Below are positions 47,242-56,202 of a stretch of DNA of 64,000 bases, piece after piece. A program made the translations under genes and the position numbers. Numbering within the stretch: the stretch's first letter is position 1; each line of letters begins with the position of its first letter. The DNA comes from Patulibacter defluvii (GTDB lineage: Bacteria; Actinomycetota; Thermoleophilia; Solirubrobacterales; Solirubrobacteraceae), in contig NZ_JAWZSQ010000021.1 of the NCBI RefSeq assembly GCF_034096925.1, positions 1 to 64,000 on the forward strand, written 5' to 3'. The notes under the pieces were generated by a model that made no database searches, had not been told where the DNA came from, and saw nothing but the letters and a program-made list of their open reading frames with translations.

Positions 47242-49200
47242 GTGAGTTCTGCCGCGCCGCTGGCGATCGCCCAGATCACGCCCTACCCCCTGGAGGCCGG
47301 GCATCCCGTCACGGCGCACGCCTTGCGTCTGGCGCAGGAGCTGGCCGAGCGGGGCCACCGGCTGGTCGTGCTGGCGCCTTCACGCGACCCCGAGCGGGTG
47401 CGGCGGACGCGGGCCGCGCTGCGCGAGGACCCGGCCGGGCTGCTGCCGGAACCGGGGGCCGCGCCGGTGGTGCTGGCGGTCGGCGAGGCGCTGCCGCCGA
47501 TCCCCGGGACGACCACCCCGGCGACGCTGCCGGTCGACGCGGCGCGGGCGGTCGAGGACGCGCTGACGGCGCTGGCGCTCGACATCGTCCACGTGCACGA
47601 GCCGTTCGGGCCGTCGGTCAGCTCGATCGCGTTGCGCCACAGCCGGACGCTGAACGTCGGCACCTTCCACCTGCCGGCCGAGCGGTTCATCGCCACCCAG
47701 GTCACGCGCAAGCGGGCCGCGCGGCTGCTGGGCCGGCTCGACGACCGCCAGGCGGCCAGCGCGACGACCGCGGCGCTCGTCGCCCGCTCGTTCCCGATCG
47801 GGCTCGGCTACGTCGACCGCGTCCCGCCGCCGGCCGCCGCCAGCGATCCGCCGGAGGCCGCCGCCCGCCGCGATCCGGACGCCCCGCTGCACCTGGTGGT
47901 GCCGTTCGACGAGGAGCGCCCGGCCCGCCGCGCCGCCCTCCGCGCGCTCCGCCGGCTCGACCTCGACCTGCCGTGGCGGGCGACCGTGGTGGTCGCCGAC
48001 GGCGACGCGCCGACCGCGCCGCTGAAGCCGGCGTTGCGCGACCGGATCCGCTTCCTGCCGATCGACGAGCTGCGGGCCGAGCCGCACGGCGAGCACGACG
48101 GGGTCCGGCTGCTGCCGCCCGACGCCGACGTGGTGCTGCTGGCCTCGACCGGCGCCCGTCCCGCTCCCCACGCGCTGGTCGCCGCGCTGCACGTCGGCGC
48201 GGTGCCCGTCGCGAGCCGAATCGGCGTCCACGACGAGCTGACCGACGGCGGCGCGCGAGGGCTGCTGTTCGAGCCCGGCGACGTCGACGTGCTCGTCGCC
48301 CAGCTGGAGCGGCTGCTGGGCGACCCCCAGCTGGCCGAGCAGCTGCGTGCGGCCGGCCGCGAATGGGTCGCCGACCGCAGCTGGGCCGCCCACGTCGACT
48401 GGGTGCTGGAGCGCTACGCGGTCGTCCGCGCCCGCCGCCACGACCCCGAGCGCTTCGATCCCGAGATCGTCGCCCGGCTGCGCGACCGGCCGCGGATCGA
48501 CGTCGACCTGCACATGCACACCGACCACAGCGGCGACTGCGCCACACCGGCCGAGGTGCTGCTGGACGCCGCCCGCCGCCAGGGCCTCGGCGCGATCGTG
48601 ATCACCGACCACAACGAGGTCTCCGGCGCCTTCGAGGCGCTCGAGAAGGCCGACCGCTTCGGGGTCAAGGTGATCGTCGGCGAGGAGGTGAAGACCGCCG
48701 ACCAGGGCGAGGTGATCGGGATCTTCCTGAAGGAGCGGATCCCGAAGGGCGTCACCCTGCAGGAGGCGATCGCCGAGATCCGGCGCCAGGGCGGGCTGGT
48801 CTACGTGCCCCACCCCTTCGACCGGATGCACAGCGTGCCCGACTACGAGCACCTGCTCGACGTGGTCGGCGAGATCGACGCGATCGAGATCTTCAACCCG
48901 CGGGTGGCGATCGGCTCCTTCAACGAGGAGGCCGCGATCTTCGCCGAGAAGTACCGGATCGTCGCCGGCGCCGGCTCGGACAGCCACGTCGCCGCCGGCC
49001 TCGGCTCGGTCCGGGTCCGGATCCCCGACTTCGACGGGCCGGAGGAGTTCCTGGTCGCGCTCTCGATGGCAGAGATCGAGACCAAGCCCGGCACGCTCGT
49101 CTACGTCCAGGCGCTGAAGTTCCTGGAGACGAAGGCGACCCCGCCCGGCGCCCGCCGCCGGGTCCGCGCGCGCCGCGTCCGCCGCGCGACCCGGGACTGA
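47242..49200 (+). CDS. GT4-like domain fused to a PHP-family metal phosphoesterase
   Basis: About 652 residues in two domains. Residues 1-400 have the GT-B fold of GT4 enzymes (ITPYPLEAGHPVTAHALRLA, VHVHEPFGPSVSS, and RGLLFEPGDVDVLVAQLERL), but the E-x7-E site is changed: the aligned loop reads STGARPAPHALVAALHVGAV, without either Glu. From about residue 420 a PHP domain has all metal motifs: DLHMHTDHSGD, ITDHNEV, VGEEVKT, PHPFDRM and GSDSH. So the phosphoesterase half looks active and the transferase half may be a binding module. An ATG at 47230 lies inside the TATGCT -10 hexamer (47229-47234), so GTG 47242 is chosen. The stop overlaps the next gene. Confidence 0.85.
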   Translation: MSSAAPLAIAQITPYPLEAGHPVTAHALRLAQELAERGHRLVVLAPSRDPERVRRTRAALREDPAGLLPEPGAAPVVLAVGEALPPIPGTTTPATLPVDAARAVEDALTALALDIVHVHEPFGPSVSSIALRHSRTLNVGTFHLPAERFIATQVTRKRAARLLGRLDDRQAASATTAALVARSFPIGLGYVDRVPPPAAASDPPEAAARRDPDAPLHLVVPFDEERPARRAALRALRRLDLDLPWRATVVVADGDAPTAPLKPALRDRIRFLPIDELRAEPHGEHDGVRLLPPDADVVLLASTGARPAPHALVAALHVGAVPVASRIGVHDELTDGGARGLLFEPGDVDVLVAQLERLLGDPQLAEQLRAAGREWVADRSWAAHVDWVLERYAVVRARRHDPERFDPEIVARLRDRPRIDVDLHMHTDHSGDCATPAEVLLDAARRQGLGAIVITDHNEVSGAFEALEKADRFGVKVIVGEEVKTADQGEVIGIFLKERIPKGVTLQEAIAEIRRQGGLVYVPHPFDRMHSVPDYEHLLDVVGEIDAIEIFNPRVAIGSFNEEAAIFAEKYRIVAGAGSDSHVAAGLGSVRVRIPDFDGPEEFLVALSMAEIETKPGTLVYVQALKFLETKATPPGARRRVRARRVRRATRD

Positions 49201-50900
49201 TGGCCGGCGTCGGCCGGCGGGTCCCGCCCTGGGCGCTGGCGCTGCTGCTGGGGGCGCTCTACGTCGCGGTCGCCCCGCCGACCACCGACCTGGCCGCCCA
49301 GGAGCACCGGGTCGAGCTGGCCCGGCAGGGGGTCTGGCTGTACGACCTCTCGTGGTTCGGCGGCCACCACCTGCCGAGCTACAGCGTGCTGCTGCCGCTG
49401 CTGGGGGCACTGGTCGGGGCGACCGTCGTCGGGGCGCTGGCGGCCGTCGTCGCCGCCTGGGCCTTCGCGCGGCTGGCCGCCGGCTGGTGGCCCGCGACCG
49501 AGGACCCGCGACCGTGGCGCGACCCGGCGACGGTCGCCTCGTGGTGGTTCGCGGCCGGGATCGGCGGGCTGCTGTTCACCGGCCGGATGACCTTCGTGCT
49601 GGGGGCCGCGCTCGGGCTGGTGGCGCTGGTGCTCGCCGCCGACGTGCGGGTCTCGGACCGGGGACGCGAGATCGGCGCGGCCGCCGCCGCGCTGCTGACC
49701 GCACTGGCCAGCCCGGTGGCCGCGCTGTTCCTGGCGCTGGCGGGGCTGGCCTGGTGGATCGGCGCCCCGGCGTCGCGGATGGTCGCGGCGACCGTCACCG
49801 CGACGGCGTTCGGCGTCGCGCTGCTGCTGTCGGTGAGCTTCCCCGGCGGCGGCAGCGAGCCGTTCGTGGCCTCGGCCCTGTGGCCGGCGCTGATCGCGTT
49901 GGCCGCGACCGTGCTGGTGCTGCCGGCGCGCGAGCGGGCGCTGCGGGCCGGCGCGGCGCTCTACCTGGCCGCGATCGTGCTCGCCGGCCTGCTCGACACG
50001 CCGATGGGCGGCAACGCCACCCGACTGGCCGCGCTGGCCGGCGGCCCGCTGCTGGCCGCGGCGCTGCTGGCGCGGGAGCGGGACGGGTCGACCGGGCGGC
50101 GCGGTCGCGCCGCCGGCGCCGTCGGGGCGCTGCTGCTGGTCGCCTTCCTCTACTGGCAGTGGTATCCGCCGGTCCGCGACGCCGCCCAGGCCTGGGGCGA
50201 CCGCGCGGCCCGCGCCGGCTACTGGGCGCCGCTGGCCGACCAGCTGCGGGAGCGGCTCCGCGCCGATCCGGCCCGTGTCGAGATCCCGCCGACCGCCCGC
50301 CGCGGCGAGGCGCGCTGGATCGGGCCCGAGATTCCGCTGGCGCGCGGTTGGATCCGCCAGCTCGACCGCGACCGCAACCCGCTCTTCTACGAGGGTCGGC
50401 CGACCGCCGACCGCTACCGCCGCTGGCTGGACGAGAACGCGGTCGGCTGGGTGGCGGTGCCCGGCGCAGAGCCCGACCACGCCTCGCGCGACGAGCTGGC
50501 GCTGCTGCGCGACCCCGCCGCGCGGCGGGCGATCGGGCTCGACGAGGCCTGGCGCAACGCCGACTGGACGCTTTACCGGGTGACCGATCCGGCGCCGCTG
50601 GTGGCGGCCGCGGCCGACCGCGAGAGCGACGATCCGCTCGGCTTCCCCGGCGGCGGGCCCGACCTGCGGGTGGCCGAACTGCGCGCCGACCGGGTGGTCC
50701 TGCGCGGTTCCGGCGGAGGCACGTTCGTGCTCCGAATCCGCTACTCCCCCTACCTCCAGGTGATGCACGGAACCGCGTGCCTGTCAACCGCCCCTGGGGG
50801 GTGGACGCACGTCCGGTCCATGGTTCACGGTACGGTTACATTGGGAACCGGTCTCCCCGGTCCCTGGCGACGCGCGCAACCGGACGACTGCGACCGGTAG
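49200..50900 (+). CDS. Large polytopic membrane protein, GT-C-like
   Basis: A 566-residue protein with about ten hydrophobic helices in the first 330 residues and a soluble C-terminal domain (about 340-566). The first loop has no clear Asp/Glu catalytic motif, but the overall layout (APPTTDLAAQEHRVELARQG, then WYDLSWFGGHHLPSYS-like loop) resembles membrane glycosyltransferases or 6-pyruvoyl-type integral proteins. The soluble part contains NPLFYEGRPTADRYRRWLDE, and FVLRIRYSPYLQV near the end. The ATG shares a base with the stop of the GT4-PHP gene, so they are coupled. Function unknown. Confidence 0.72.
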   Translation: MAGVGRRVPPWALALLLGALYVAVAPPTTDLAAQEHRVELARQGVWLYDLSWFGGHHLPSYSVLLPLLGALVGATVVGALAAVVAAWAFARLAAGWWPATEDPRPWRDPATVASWWFAAGIGGLLFTGRMTFVLGAALGLVALVLAADVRVSDRGREIGAAAAALLTALASPVAALFLALAGLAWWIGAPASRMVAATVTATAFGVALLLSVSFPGGGSEPFVASALWPALIALAATVLVLPARERALRAGAALYLAAIVLAGLLDTPMGGNATRLAALAGGPLLAAALLARERDGSTGRRGRAAGAVGALLLVAFLYWQWYPPVRDAAQAWGDRAARAGYWAPLADQLRERLRADPARVEIPPTARRGEARWIGPEIPLARGWIRQLDRDRNPLFYEGRPTADRYRRWLDENAVGWVAVPGAEPDHASRDELALLRDPAARRAIGLDEAWRNADWTLYRVTDPAPLVAAAADRESDDPLGFPGGGPDLRVAELRADRVVLRGSGGGTFVLRIRYSPYLQVMHGTACLSTAPGGWTHVRSMVHGTVTLGTGLPGPWRRAQPDDCDR

Positions 50901-50955
50901 CCGCCCCGCAGGGCGCAGGTCTCGCCCCGCGGTCAGCGCCGATCCCGTTCGTCCC

Positions 50956-51738
50956 ATGCCAGCGTTCCTCACCCGCCCCGTCCGCTTCCTGCCCAACGGC
51001 ATCCTCGATGCGCTGGCGAACCTGGCGATCGTGATGGCGGCGTACTGGATCTACCGCTACTCGCGGGGCATGGTCGACTACGAGATGGCCGCCTCGACGG
51101 CGTTCGCCAACGCCGACTGGATCATCTCGGTCGAGCGGGCGCTGCACCTGGACATGGAGGGCGGGCTCCAGCGGTTCGCGGGCAACGTGCCCGGGCTGCT
51201 GGACGGCTCGAGCTTCATGTACATCAACTTCCAGAGCACCGTCACGTTCGGGGCGATGGCCTACATCTACGCGGTCCACAACCGCGCGTTCGGCTTCGTC
51301 CGCAACATGTTCATCGTCGCCTGGTTCATCGCCCTCGCCTGCTACGTGCTGGTGCCGACGGCGCCGCCGCGGCTGGTGCCGGGCCTGGGGATCCACGACG
51401 CGGTCGCGGCGTTCACGAACATCGACCCGAACAGCCACAGCGTCAGCAAGCTGTTCAACCCCTACGCCGCGGTGCCGTCGATGCACGTCGGCTTCGCGAT
51501 GATGATCGGGATCCCGCTGGCCCGGCTCTCGAAGCACAAGGTCACGCGCTGGTTCTGGGCGGTCTACCCGCTGGTGGTGACGTTCGTCGTGATGGCGACC
51601 GGCAACCACTTCTTCCTCGACGCCGTCTTCGGCGCGATGACCGTCGGCGCCGCCGCCCTCGTCGCCCGCCAGCTCGGCCAGCTGCGGCCGAACGCCTGGC
51701 AGTTCCGCGGCAAGCTGCGCGAAGCGCCCTCCTCGTAG
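50956..51738 (+). CDS. PAP2 superfamily membrane protein (inositol-phosphoceramide-synthase-like)
   Basis: A 260-residue membrane protein with five or six helices and the PAP2_3 motifs VPTAPPRLVPG, AAVPSMHVGFAMM and ATGNHFFLDAVFGA. These place the two catalytic His and the Asp as in lipid phosphatases and inositol-phosphotransferases. Given the inositol-lipid genes upstream it may act on a phosphoinositide or polyprenyl phosphate; this is inferred from context only. It starts 55 nt after the large membrane protein. Confidence 0.85.
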   Translation: MPAFLTRPVRFLPNGILDALANLAIVMAAYWIYRYSRGMVDYEMAASTAFANADWIISVERALHLDMEGGLQRFAGNVPGLLDGSSFMYINFQSTVTFGAMAYIYAVHNRAFGFVRNMFIVAWFIALACYVLVPTAPPRLVPGLGIHDAVAAFTNIDPNSHSVSKLFNPYAAVPSMHVGFAMMIGIPLARLSKHKVTRWFWAVYPLVVTFVVMATGNHFFLDAVFGAMTVGAAALVARQLGQLRPNAWQFRGKLREAPSS

Positions 51739-51802
51739 GCCGCGGCCTGGCGCCGCCGCCGCGCGTGCGACAGGATTCCGTCAACTCCTGCTCGGCGACG
51801 CG

Positions 51803-51821
51803 TGCAGCACGGATTGCTGCA
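51803..51821. promoter_or_regulatory. Inverted repeat before the UDG-like gene
   Basis: TGCAGCA-CGGAT-TGCTGCA is a perfect 7-bp inverted repeat with a 5-nt spacer, 61 nt before the UDG-like ATG. It could be an operator or a hairpin ending the PAP2 transcript. The rest of the 143-nt gap 51739-51881 holds nothing I recognise. Confidence 0.35.
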
Positions 51822-51881
51822 TCCGGCAACCGTCCCTGCAACCGCGAGGACGAGCCGCGCCCCGGGTCAATCCACGCCGCG

Positions 51882-52490
51882 ATGCCCGCGACCGACGACG
51901 AGATCCACGAGAAGTACCTCGACCGTGCGATCCGTGAGATCAACTCGTTGACCCACGACCTGCACGCCTGCGAGCGCTGCCCGCGCGGCGAGGCGCTGCC
52001 GGTCGTCGGGTCCGGCCACCCACAGGCCGACGTCTTCCTGCTCAAGCACCACGCGACCCGCGCGGAGATCGAGGAGGGCGTCGCCTTCTACGGGCGCGGC
52101 GGGACGGCGGTCCTGAAGAGCCTCAAGCGGCTCGGGATCGACCCGACGACGATCTACGGCACGCTCTGCGTCAAGTGCCCGGTCGATGACGACGAGTGGA
52201 CCGGCGACCCCGGCTGCGTCGCCCGCGTCGCCGAGGAGCTGGCGATCGTCCAGCCGCGGATCGTGGTCGTGATGGGCGGCGACGCGCTCGACGCCCTCAA
52301 CGCGCTGGAGATCCCGCTGGCCGAGCCGCTGCGCGACGAGCCGGGCACGATCCAGCGCTTCACCCCCTCCTGCCAGGCGCTGGTCACGCCGTCGATCGAC
52401 GACGCGCTCGACGAGCTGCACGCGAAGCAGGCGTTCTGGACCGCGTTCCGGGAGCTGGGCGCGTGGCACGACTCGCTGCCGCCCTACTAG
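51882..52490 (+). CDS. Uracil-DNA glycosylase superfamily-like protein lacking catalytic motifs
   Basis: A 202-residue protein with the fold pattern of family 4 UDGs and the four cluster Cys (Cys30, Cys33, Cys99, Cys112; ACERCP, VKCP, PGC). The spacing and EEGVAFYGRGGTAVLKSLKRLG segment also match. But the catalytic loop GEAPG is replaced by KHHAT, and the HPS loop by TPS (LVTPSIDD). A DNA- or RNA-binding role without base excision, or another chemistry, is possible. ATG 51882 gives the best N-terminus. Its end overlaps the next gene by 28 nt. Confidence 0.75.
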   Translation: MPATDDEIHEKYLDRAIREINSLTHDLHACERCPRGEALPVVGSGHPQADVFLLKHHATRAEIEEGVAFYGRGGTAVLKSLKRLGIDPTTIYGTLCVKCPVDDDEWTGDPGCVARVAEELAIVQPRIVVVMGGDALDALNALEIPLAEPLRDEPGTIQRFTPSCQALVTPSIDDALDELHAKQAFWTAFRELGAWHDSLPPY

Positions 52491-53176
52491 CCCTGCTGGG
52501 CGGCCTGGCCGTCCTCCTCGTCGCCGCGCCGGCGCTGCCCGAGCTGCAGCCGCCGGCGCGGGCGACGCTGGTCGCCGCGGTGCCGCCGATCGTGCTGCTC
52601 GGCGGCCTGGCCTACGTGATGGCGCCGCTGGTGCGGATGCCGCTGGCGCTGGCCGCGCTGGCCGCCGCCGGCGGACTGCTGACCGGCGCCACCGCCGCGC
52701 TCGACGCCCACGGCGGCGGCACGCTGCCCGAGGCGCTGCTGGCGATCGCGCTCGGGCTGCTGTTCGCGCGGGTCTTCGACCTCGGCGCCTTCGTGGTCGC
52801 GCTGCCGCTGGTGATCGGGGCGATCGACGCCGTCACCACCCTCAGCGCCGGCGGCGTCCGGACCTGGCCGCAGCCGCTGCCGGCCGGCGAGCCGCTGACC
52901 CTCGAGCTGCCCCTGTGGGGCGCGCACGTGGCGGCCGGCTCGCTCTCGATCGCCACCGTCCTCTTCCTCGCCGCGCTCCAGGGCTACGCGGTCCGCCAGC
53001 GGCTGCGGCCGGCCGGGACCGCGGTCGGGATGACCGCGGCGCTGGTCGGGGCCTACCTGCTGGAGTGGCGGCTGGATCGGCCGATGCCGCAGACCGCGTT
53101 CGTCGCCGTCGGCTTCCTGATCGCCTGCAGCGACCTGCTGCCGCGCTGGTGGCGGGCCGGCGGGCTCGAGCGCTAG
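52463..53176 (+). CDS. Polytopic membrane protein of unknown function
   Basis: A 237-residue protein with seven or eight hydrophobic helices, starting VARLAAALLALLGGLAVLL at GTG 52463 inside the end of the UDG-like gene. Small loops and an RVFDLGAFVVALPLVIGAID segment are visible. I recognise no family. Its TAG stop shares the palindrome CTAG with the convergent oxidoreductase gene. Confidence 0.6.
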   Translation: MARLAAALLALLGGLAVLLVAAPALPELQPPARATLVAAVPPIVLLGGLAYVMAPLVRMPLALAALAAAGGLLTGATAALDAHGGGTLPEALLAIALGLLFARVFDLGAFVVALPLVIGAIDAVTTLSAGGVRTWPQPLPAGEPLTLELPLWGAHVAAGSLSIATVLFLAALQGYAVRQRLRPAGTAVGMTAALVGAYLLEWRLDRPMPQTAFVAVGFLIACSDLLPRWWRAGGLER

Positions 53177-54117
53177 ATCGTCAGCAGGACCTTGCCGAGC
53201 TTGCCGCCGGCCGCGAACCGCTCGTAGGCGGCGGCGACCTCGTCGAGCGGGAAGCTGGCGGCGATCGGGACGGCGATCGCGCCGCGGGCGATCAGCGGCA
53301 GCAGTTCGCGCTCGACCAGGCGGGCGGTGGCGGCCTTCTCCTCCAGCGGGCGGGCGCGGAGGGTCGAGGCGCTGATCCGGCCCCGCTTGCCCATCAGCGC
53401 CAGCAGATTGACCTCGGCCTTGAAGCCGCCGCCGACCCCGATCACCACGATCCGGCCGCCGGTCGCCAGCGTCCGCAGGTTGATCGCCATGTTCGGCGCG
53501 CCGACCAGCTCGAGGACGACGTCGAAGGGCCCGGCGTCGTCGGCCAGCTCGTCGGGCGCGAGAACCACGTCGGCGCCGAGCGCGGCGACGCCGGCCCGCA
53601 GGTCGGGGTTGCGGACCGACGCGGTCACGTGGGCCCCGATCGCCCGCCCGAGCTGGACGGCGGCGGTGCCGACCCCGCCGGCCGCCCCGTGGACGAGCAG
53701 CCGCTCGCCGGGCCGCAGGCCGGCCTGGGTCACCAGCGCGTCGTGGGCGGTGGTGACGACCTCGCTGAAGCCGCCGGCGGCCGGCCAGTCGAGGCCGGCC
53801 GGGACCGGCATCGCCTGCCGCTCGTGGACCACCAGCAGCTCGGCCTGCCCGCCGCCGCCGACGATCCCCATCACCCGCGCGCCGTCGGCGAACCGCTCGG
53901 CGTCGCGGCCGCGCGCGACCACCTCGCCGGCGAACTCCAGGCCGGGGATGTCGGGCGGGCTGCCGGGCGGCGCGGGGTAGCCGCCACGCTGCTGCAGCAG
54001 GTCGGCGCCGTTGAGGCCGGCGGCCCGGACGCGGACCAGCAGCTCGCCCGGGCCGGGCGTCGGGTCGGGGTGCTCGGCGACGAGCACCTGGCCATCGCGG
54101 ATCGTGGCGGCGCGCAT
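53173..54117 (-). CDS. Zinc-type alcohol dehydrogenase superfamily, quinone oxidoreductase
   Basis: A 314-residue MDR protein of the NADPH:quinone oxidoreductase type. It has GLNGADLLQQRGGYP, PGLEFAGEVVARG, and the NADPH motif HGAAGGVGTAAVQLGRAIGA. There is no catalytic zinc ligand set, as expected for QOR. It reduces quinones or enones. TAGCGT (54126-54131) starts 14 nt before the ATG, so the transcript is leaderless. The methyltransferase gene is divergent. Confidence 0.9.
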   Translation of the reverse strand: MRAATIRDGQVLVAEHPDPTPGPGELLVRVRAAGLNGADLLQQRGGYPAPPGSPPDIPGLEFAGEVVARGRDAERFADGARVMGIVGGGGQAELLVVHERQAMPVPAGLDWPAAGGFSEVVTTAHDALVTQAGLRPGERLLVHGAAGGVGTAAVQLGRAIGAHVTASVRNPDLRAGVAALGADVVLAPDELADDAGPFDVVLELVGAPNMAINLRTLATGGRIVVIGVGGGFKAEVNLLALMGKRGRISASTLRARPLEEKAATARLVERELLPLIARGAIAVPIAASFPLDEVAAAYERFAAGGKLGKVLLTI

Positions 54118-54173
54118 GGCCCGACACGCTACCCCGGCGGCACCGGCGACCCGGGCCTGGCACGATCGATCGC

Positions 54174-54869
54174 GTGCCGCCCGCGTCCCCCGTCCCCGCC
54201 GATCGTCGCTTCGACGGGCTGGCCGAGGTCTACGACCGCTGGGAGGAGCTGACCGGCGATCCGGTCGGCGACTGGCTGCCGGGTGTCCTGCCGGGCGGGG
54301 CGACCGCGCTCGACGCCACCTGCGGCAGCGGCCGCCACGCGCTGCTGCTGGCCGAGCGCTACGACGACGTGCTGGCCGTCGACCTGTCGGCCGACATGAT
54401 CGAGCGAGCCCGTGCGGTCCGGCCGCACCCGCGGATCCGGTACGTCCAGGGCGATCTCCACGACCAGCGCGGGCGCTACGACCTGGTCTTCACCTCGGCC
54501 GCGCTGCACGACGTGCCGGACCTGGACCGGGCGCTGCTCCACCTGCGGTCGCTGGTGGCCCCCGGCGGGACGCTGATCGTGGTCGACATCGCCGCCGACG
54601 GCGCGCTCCGCAGCGGCCGCGCCCCCCGCTGGACGGTACGGGCAGCGATGCTGCGCGGCCTGCTCGGCGACCTCCGGCGGCGCGACCGCCACGCCTGGGA
54701 GCGCTACCGGCTGGGCACCCACCCGGTCTGGCTGGCGCACCTGGCCAGCGACGACACGCCCGAGCGCGAGCAGCTGCGCGAGCGCTGCCTGCGGCGGCTG
54801 CCCGGGGCCCGCGACGAGCGGCTGCAGTACCTGCACGCCTTCGTCTGGACCGCGCCCGCCGGAGGCTGA
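54174..54869 (+). CDS. Class I SAM-dependent methyltransferase
   Basis: A 231-residue methyltransferase with the SAM-binding glycine loop LDATCGSGRHALLLAER, the acidic strand end VLAVDLSADMIERAR, GDLHD and FTSAALHDV, and the post-motif LVAPGGTLIVVDIAA. The substrate cannot be told. GTG 54174 is preceded by CACGAT (54161-54166) at 13 nt. It converges on the L-2-hydroxyglutarate oxidase gene. Confidence 0.87.
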   Translation: MPPASPVPADRRFDGLAEVYDRWEELTGDPVGDWLPGVLPGGATALDATCGSGRHALLLAERYDDVLAVDLSADMIERARAVRPHPRIRYVQGDLHDQRGRYDLVFTSAALHDVPDLDRALLHLRSLVAPGGTLIVVDIAADGALRSGRAPRWTVRAAMLRGLLGDLRRRDRHAWERYRLGTHPVWLAHLASDDTPEREQLRERCLRRLPGARDERLQYLHAFVWTAPAGG

Positions 54870-54877
54870 GGGCCGGC

Positions 54878-56101
54878 TCAGCGGTCGGCGGCGTCGACGC
54901 GGTCGGCGATCAGCTCGGCGAGGGCCAGCGAGGAGGTCGCGGCGGGGCTGGGGGCGTTGCGGACGTGGACCCCGGAGCCGGTCTCGTGGACGACGAAGTC
55001 GTCGACCAGCGCCCCGTCGCGCGCGACGGCCTGCGCCCGGATCCCCGCCGGATGCGGACCGTGGTCGACGTCATCGCGGCCCAGCGCCGGCACGTAGCGC
55101 GCCGCCTCGCGCACCAGCCGCCCCGGGGCGAGCGCGGTCGCCAGCTCGTGGGCGCCGGTCCGCCACCAACGCGCCAGCACCCGTCCCGTTCCCGGCCACC
55201 CGAGCGTCGCCCGCAACTCGCCACCCCCCGGCCGCCACGCCCCGCGCAGCCGGTAGCCGTCGCGGCGACCGACCAACAGCGCCGTCGGGCCCAGCCACAG
55301 CTCGCCACCGATGGTGCGGGTCAGGTGGACCCCGAGGAACGGCAGCGCCGGATCGGGCACGGGATAGATCAGGCCCCGCACCAGTCCGCTGGCCGATGGG
55401 CGCAGCCGTAGGTAGCCGCCGCGGAAGGGCACGATCCGCGGATCGGCCGGCGCCCCGTCGGCCACCGCCAGCCGGTCGCTCCAGAGCCCCGCACAGGCCA
55501 CCACCCGCCGCGCCTGCACCGTTCCCGCGGGACCGGAGACCCGCACCACCCCGCCCGACCGGTCCAGCCGCTGGACCGCGAACCCCAGCCGCAGCTCGCC
55601 ACCGTGCTCGCGCAGCTGCTCGGCCAGCACCCCGGCGACGGCGGCGAAGTCGACGATCCCCGTCATCGGACTGTGCAGCGCCGCGACCCCGGTCGCGTAC
55701 GGCTCGACCTCCGCGATCGCCCCCGGCCCCTCGAGCCGCCGCAGGCCCGGAACGCCGTTGGCGATCGCCCGCCGCTCCAACTCGTCCAACCGCGTGCGCT
55801 CGCCCGCGTCGAGCGCGACCACCAACTTGCCGCACCGCTCATGCGCGATCGCGTGCTCGTCGCAGAACCGCTCCAGCAGCTCCCGGCCCCGCACGCAGGC
55901 ACGGGCCTTCAGGCTCCCCGGCGGGTAGTAGATCCCCGCGTGCAGCACCCCCGAGGAGTGCGAGCTCTGATGGGCGGCCACCCGCGACTCGCGATCGACC
56001 ACCAGCACCCGCCGCGCGGGGTCGCGCCGTTGCAGCTCGCGTGCGGTCGCCAGACCGACGATCCCCGCCCCGATCACCACCACGTCCCAGGGCCCGGTCA
56101 C
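54878..56101 (-). CDS. lhgO: L-2-hydroxyglutarate oxidase
   Basis: A 407-residue FAD enzyme that oxidises L-2-hydroxyglutarate to 2-oxoglutarate. The FAD motif is VVVIGAGIVGLATARELQRR, and LhgO-type features SSHSSGVLHAGIYYPPGSLKA, CGKLVVAL, SPMTGIVDFA and FRGGYLRL follow, with HVRNAPSPAATSSLALAELI at the end. GTG 56101 has CATGAT (56108-56113) starting 12 nt upstream. Electrons probably enter the quinone pool in related enzymes. Confidence 0.9.
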   Translation of the reverse strand: MTGPWDVVVIGAGIVGLATARELQRRDPARRVLVVDRESRVAAHQSSHSSGVLHAGIYYPPGSLKARACVRGRELLERFCDEHAIAHERCGKLVVALDAGERTRLDELERRAIANGVPGLRRLEGPGAIAEVEPYATGVAALHSPMTGIVDFAAVAGVLAEQLREHGGELRLGFAVQRLDRSGGVVRVSGPAGTVQARRVVACAGLWSDRLAVADGAPADPRIVPFRGGYLRLRPSASGLVRGLIYPVPDPALPFLGVHLTRTIGGELWLGPTALLVGRRDGYRLRGAWRPGGGELRATLGWPGTGRVLARWWRTGAHELATALAPGRLVREAARYVPALGRDDVDHGPHPAGIRAQAVARDGALVDDFVVHETGSGVHVRNAPSPAATSSLALAELIADRVDAADR

Positions 56102-56202
56102 CGCTCCATCATGGCGCGTCGGCGCCCGTCGGGAGCCCCGCGCCGACTACGGCGTAAGCGGACGGACGGGCCAGGTGCCCAAGCGTCGGCTACCCTCGCG
56201 AC

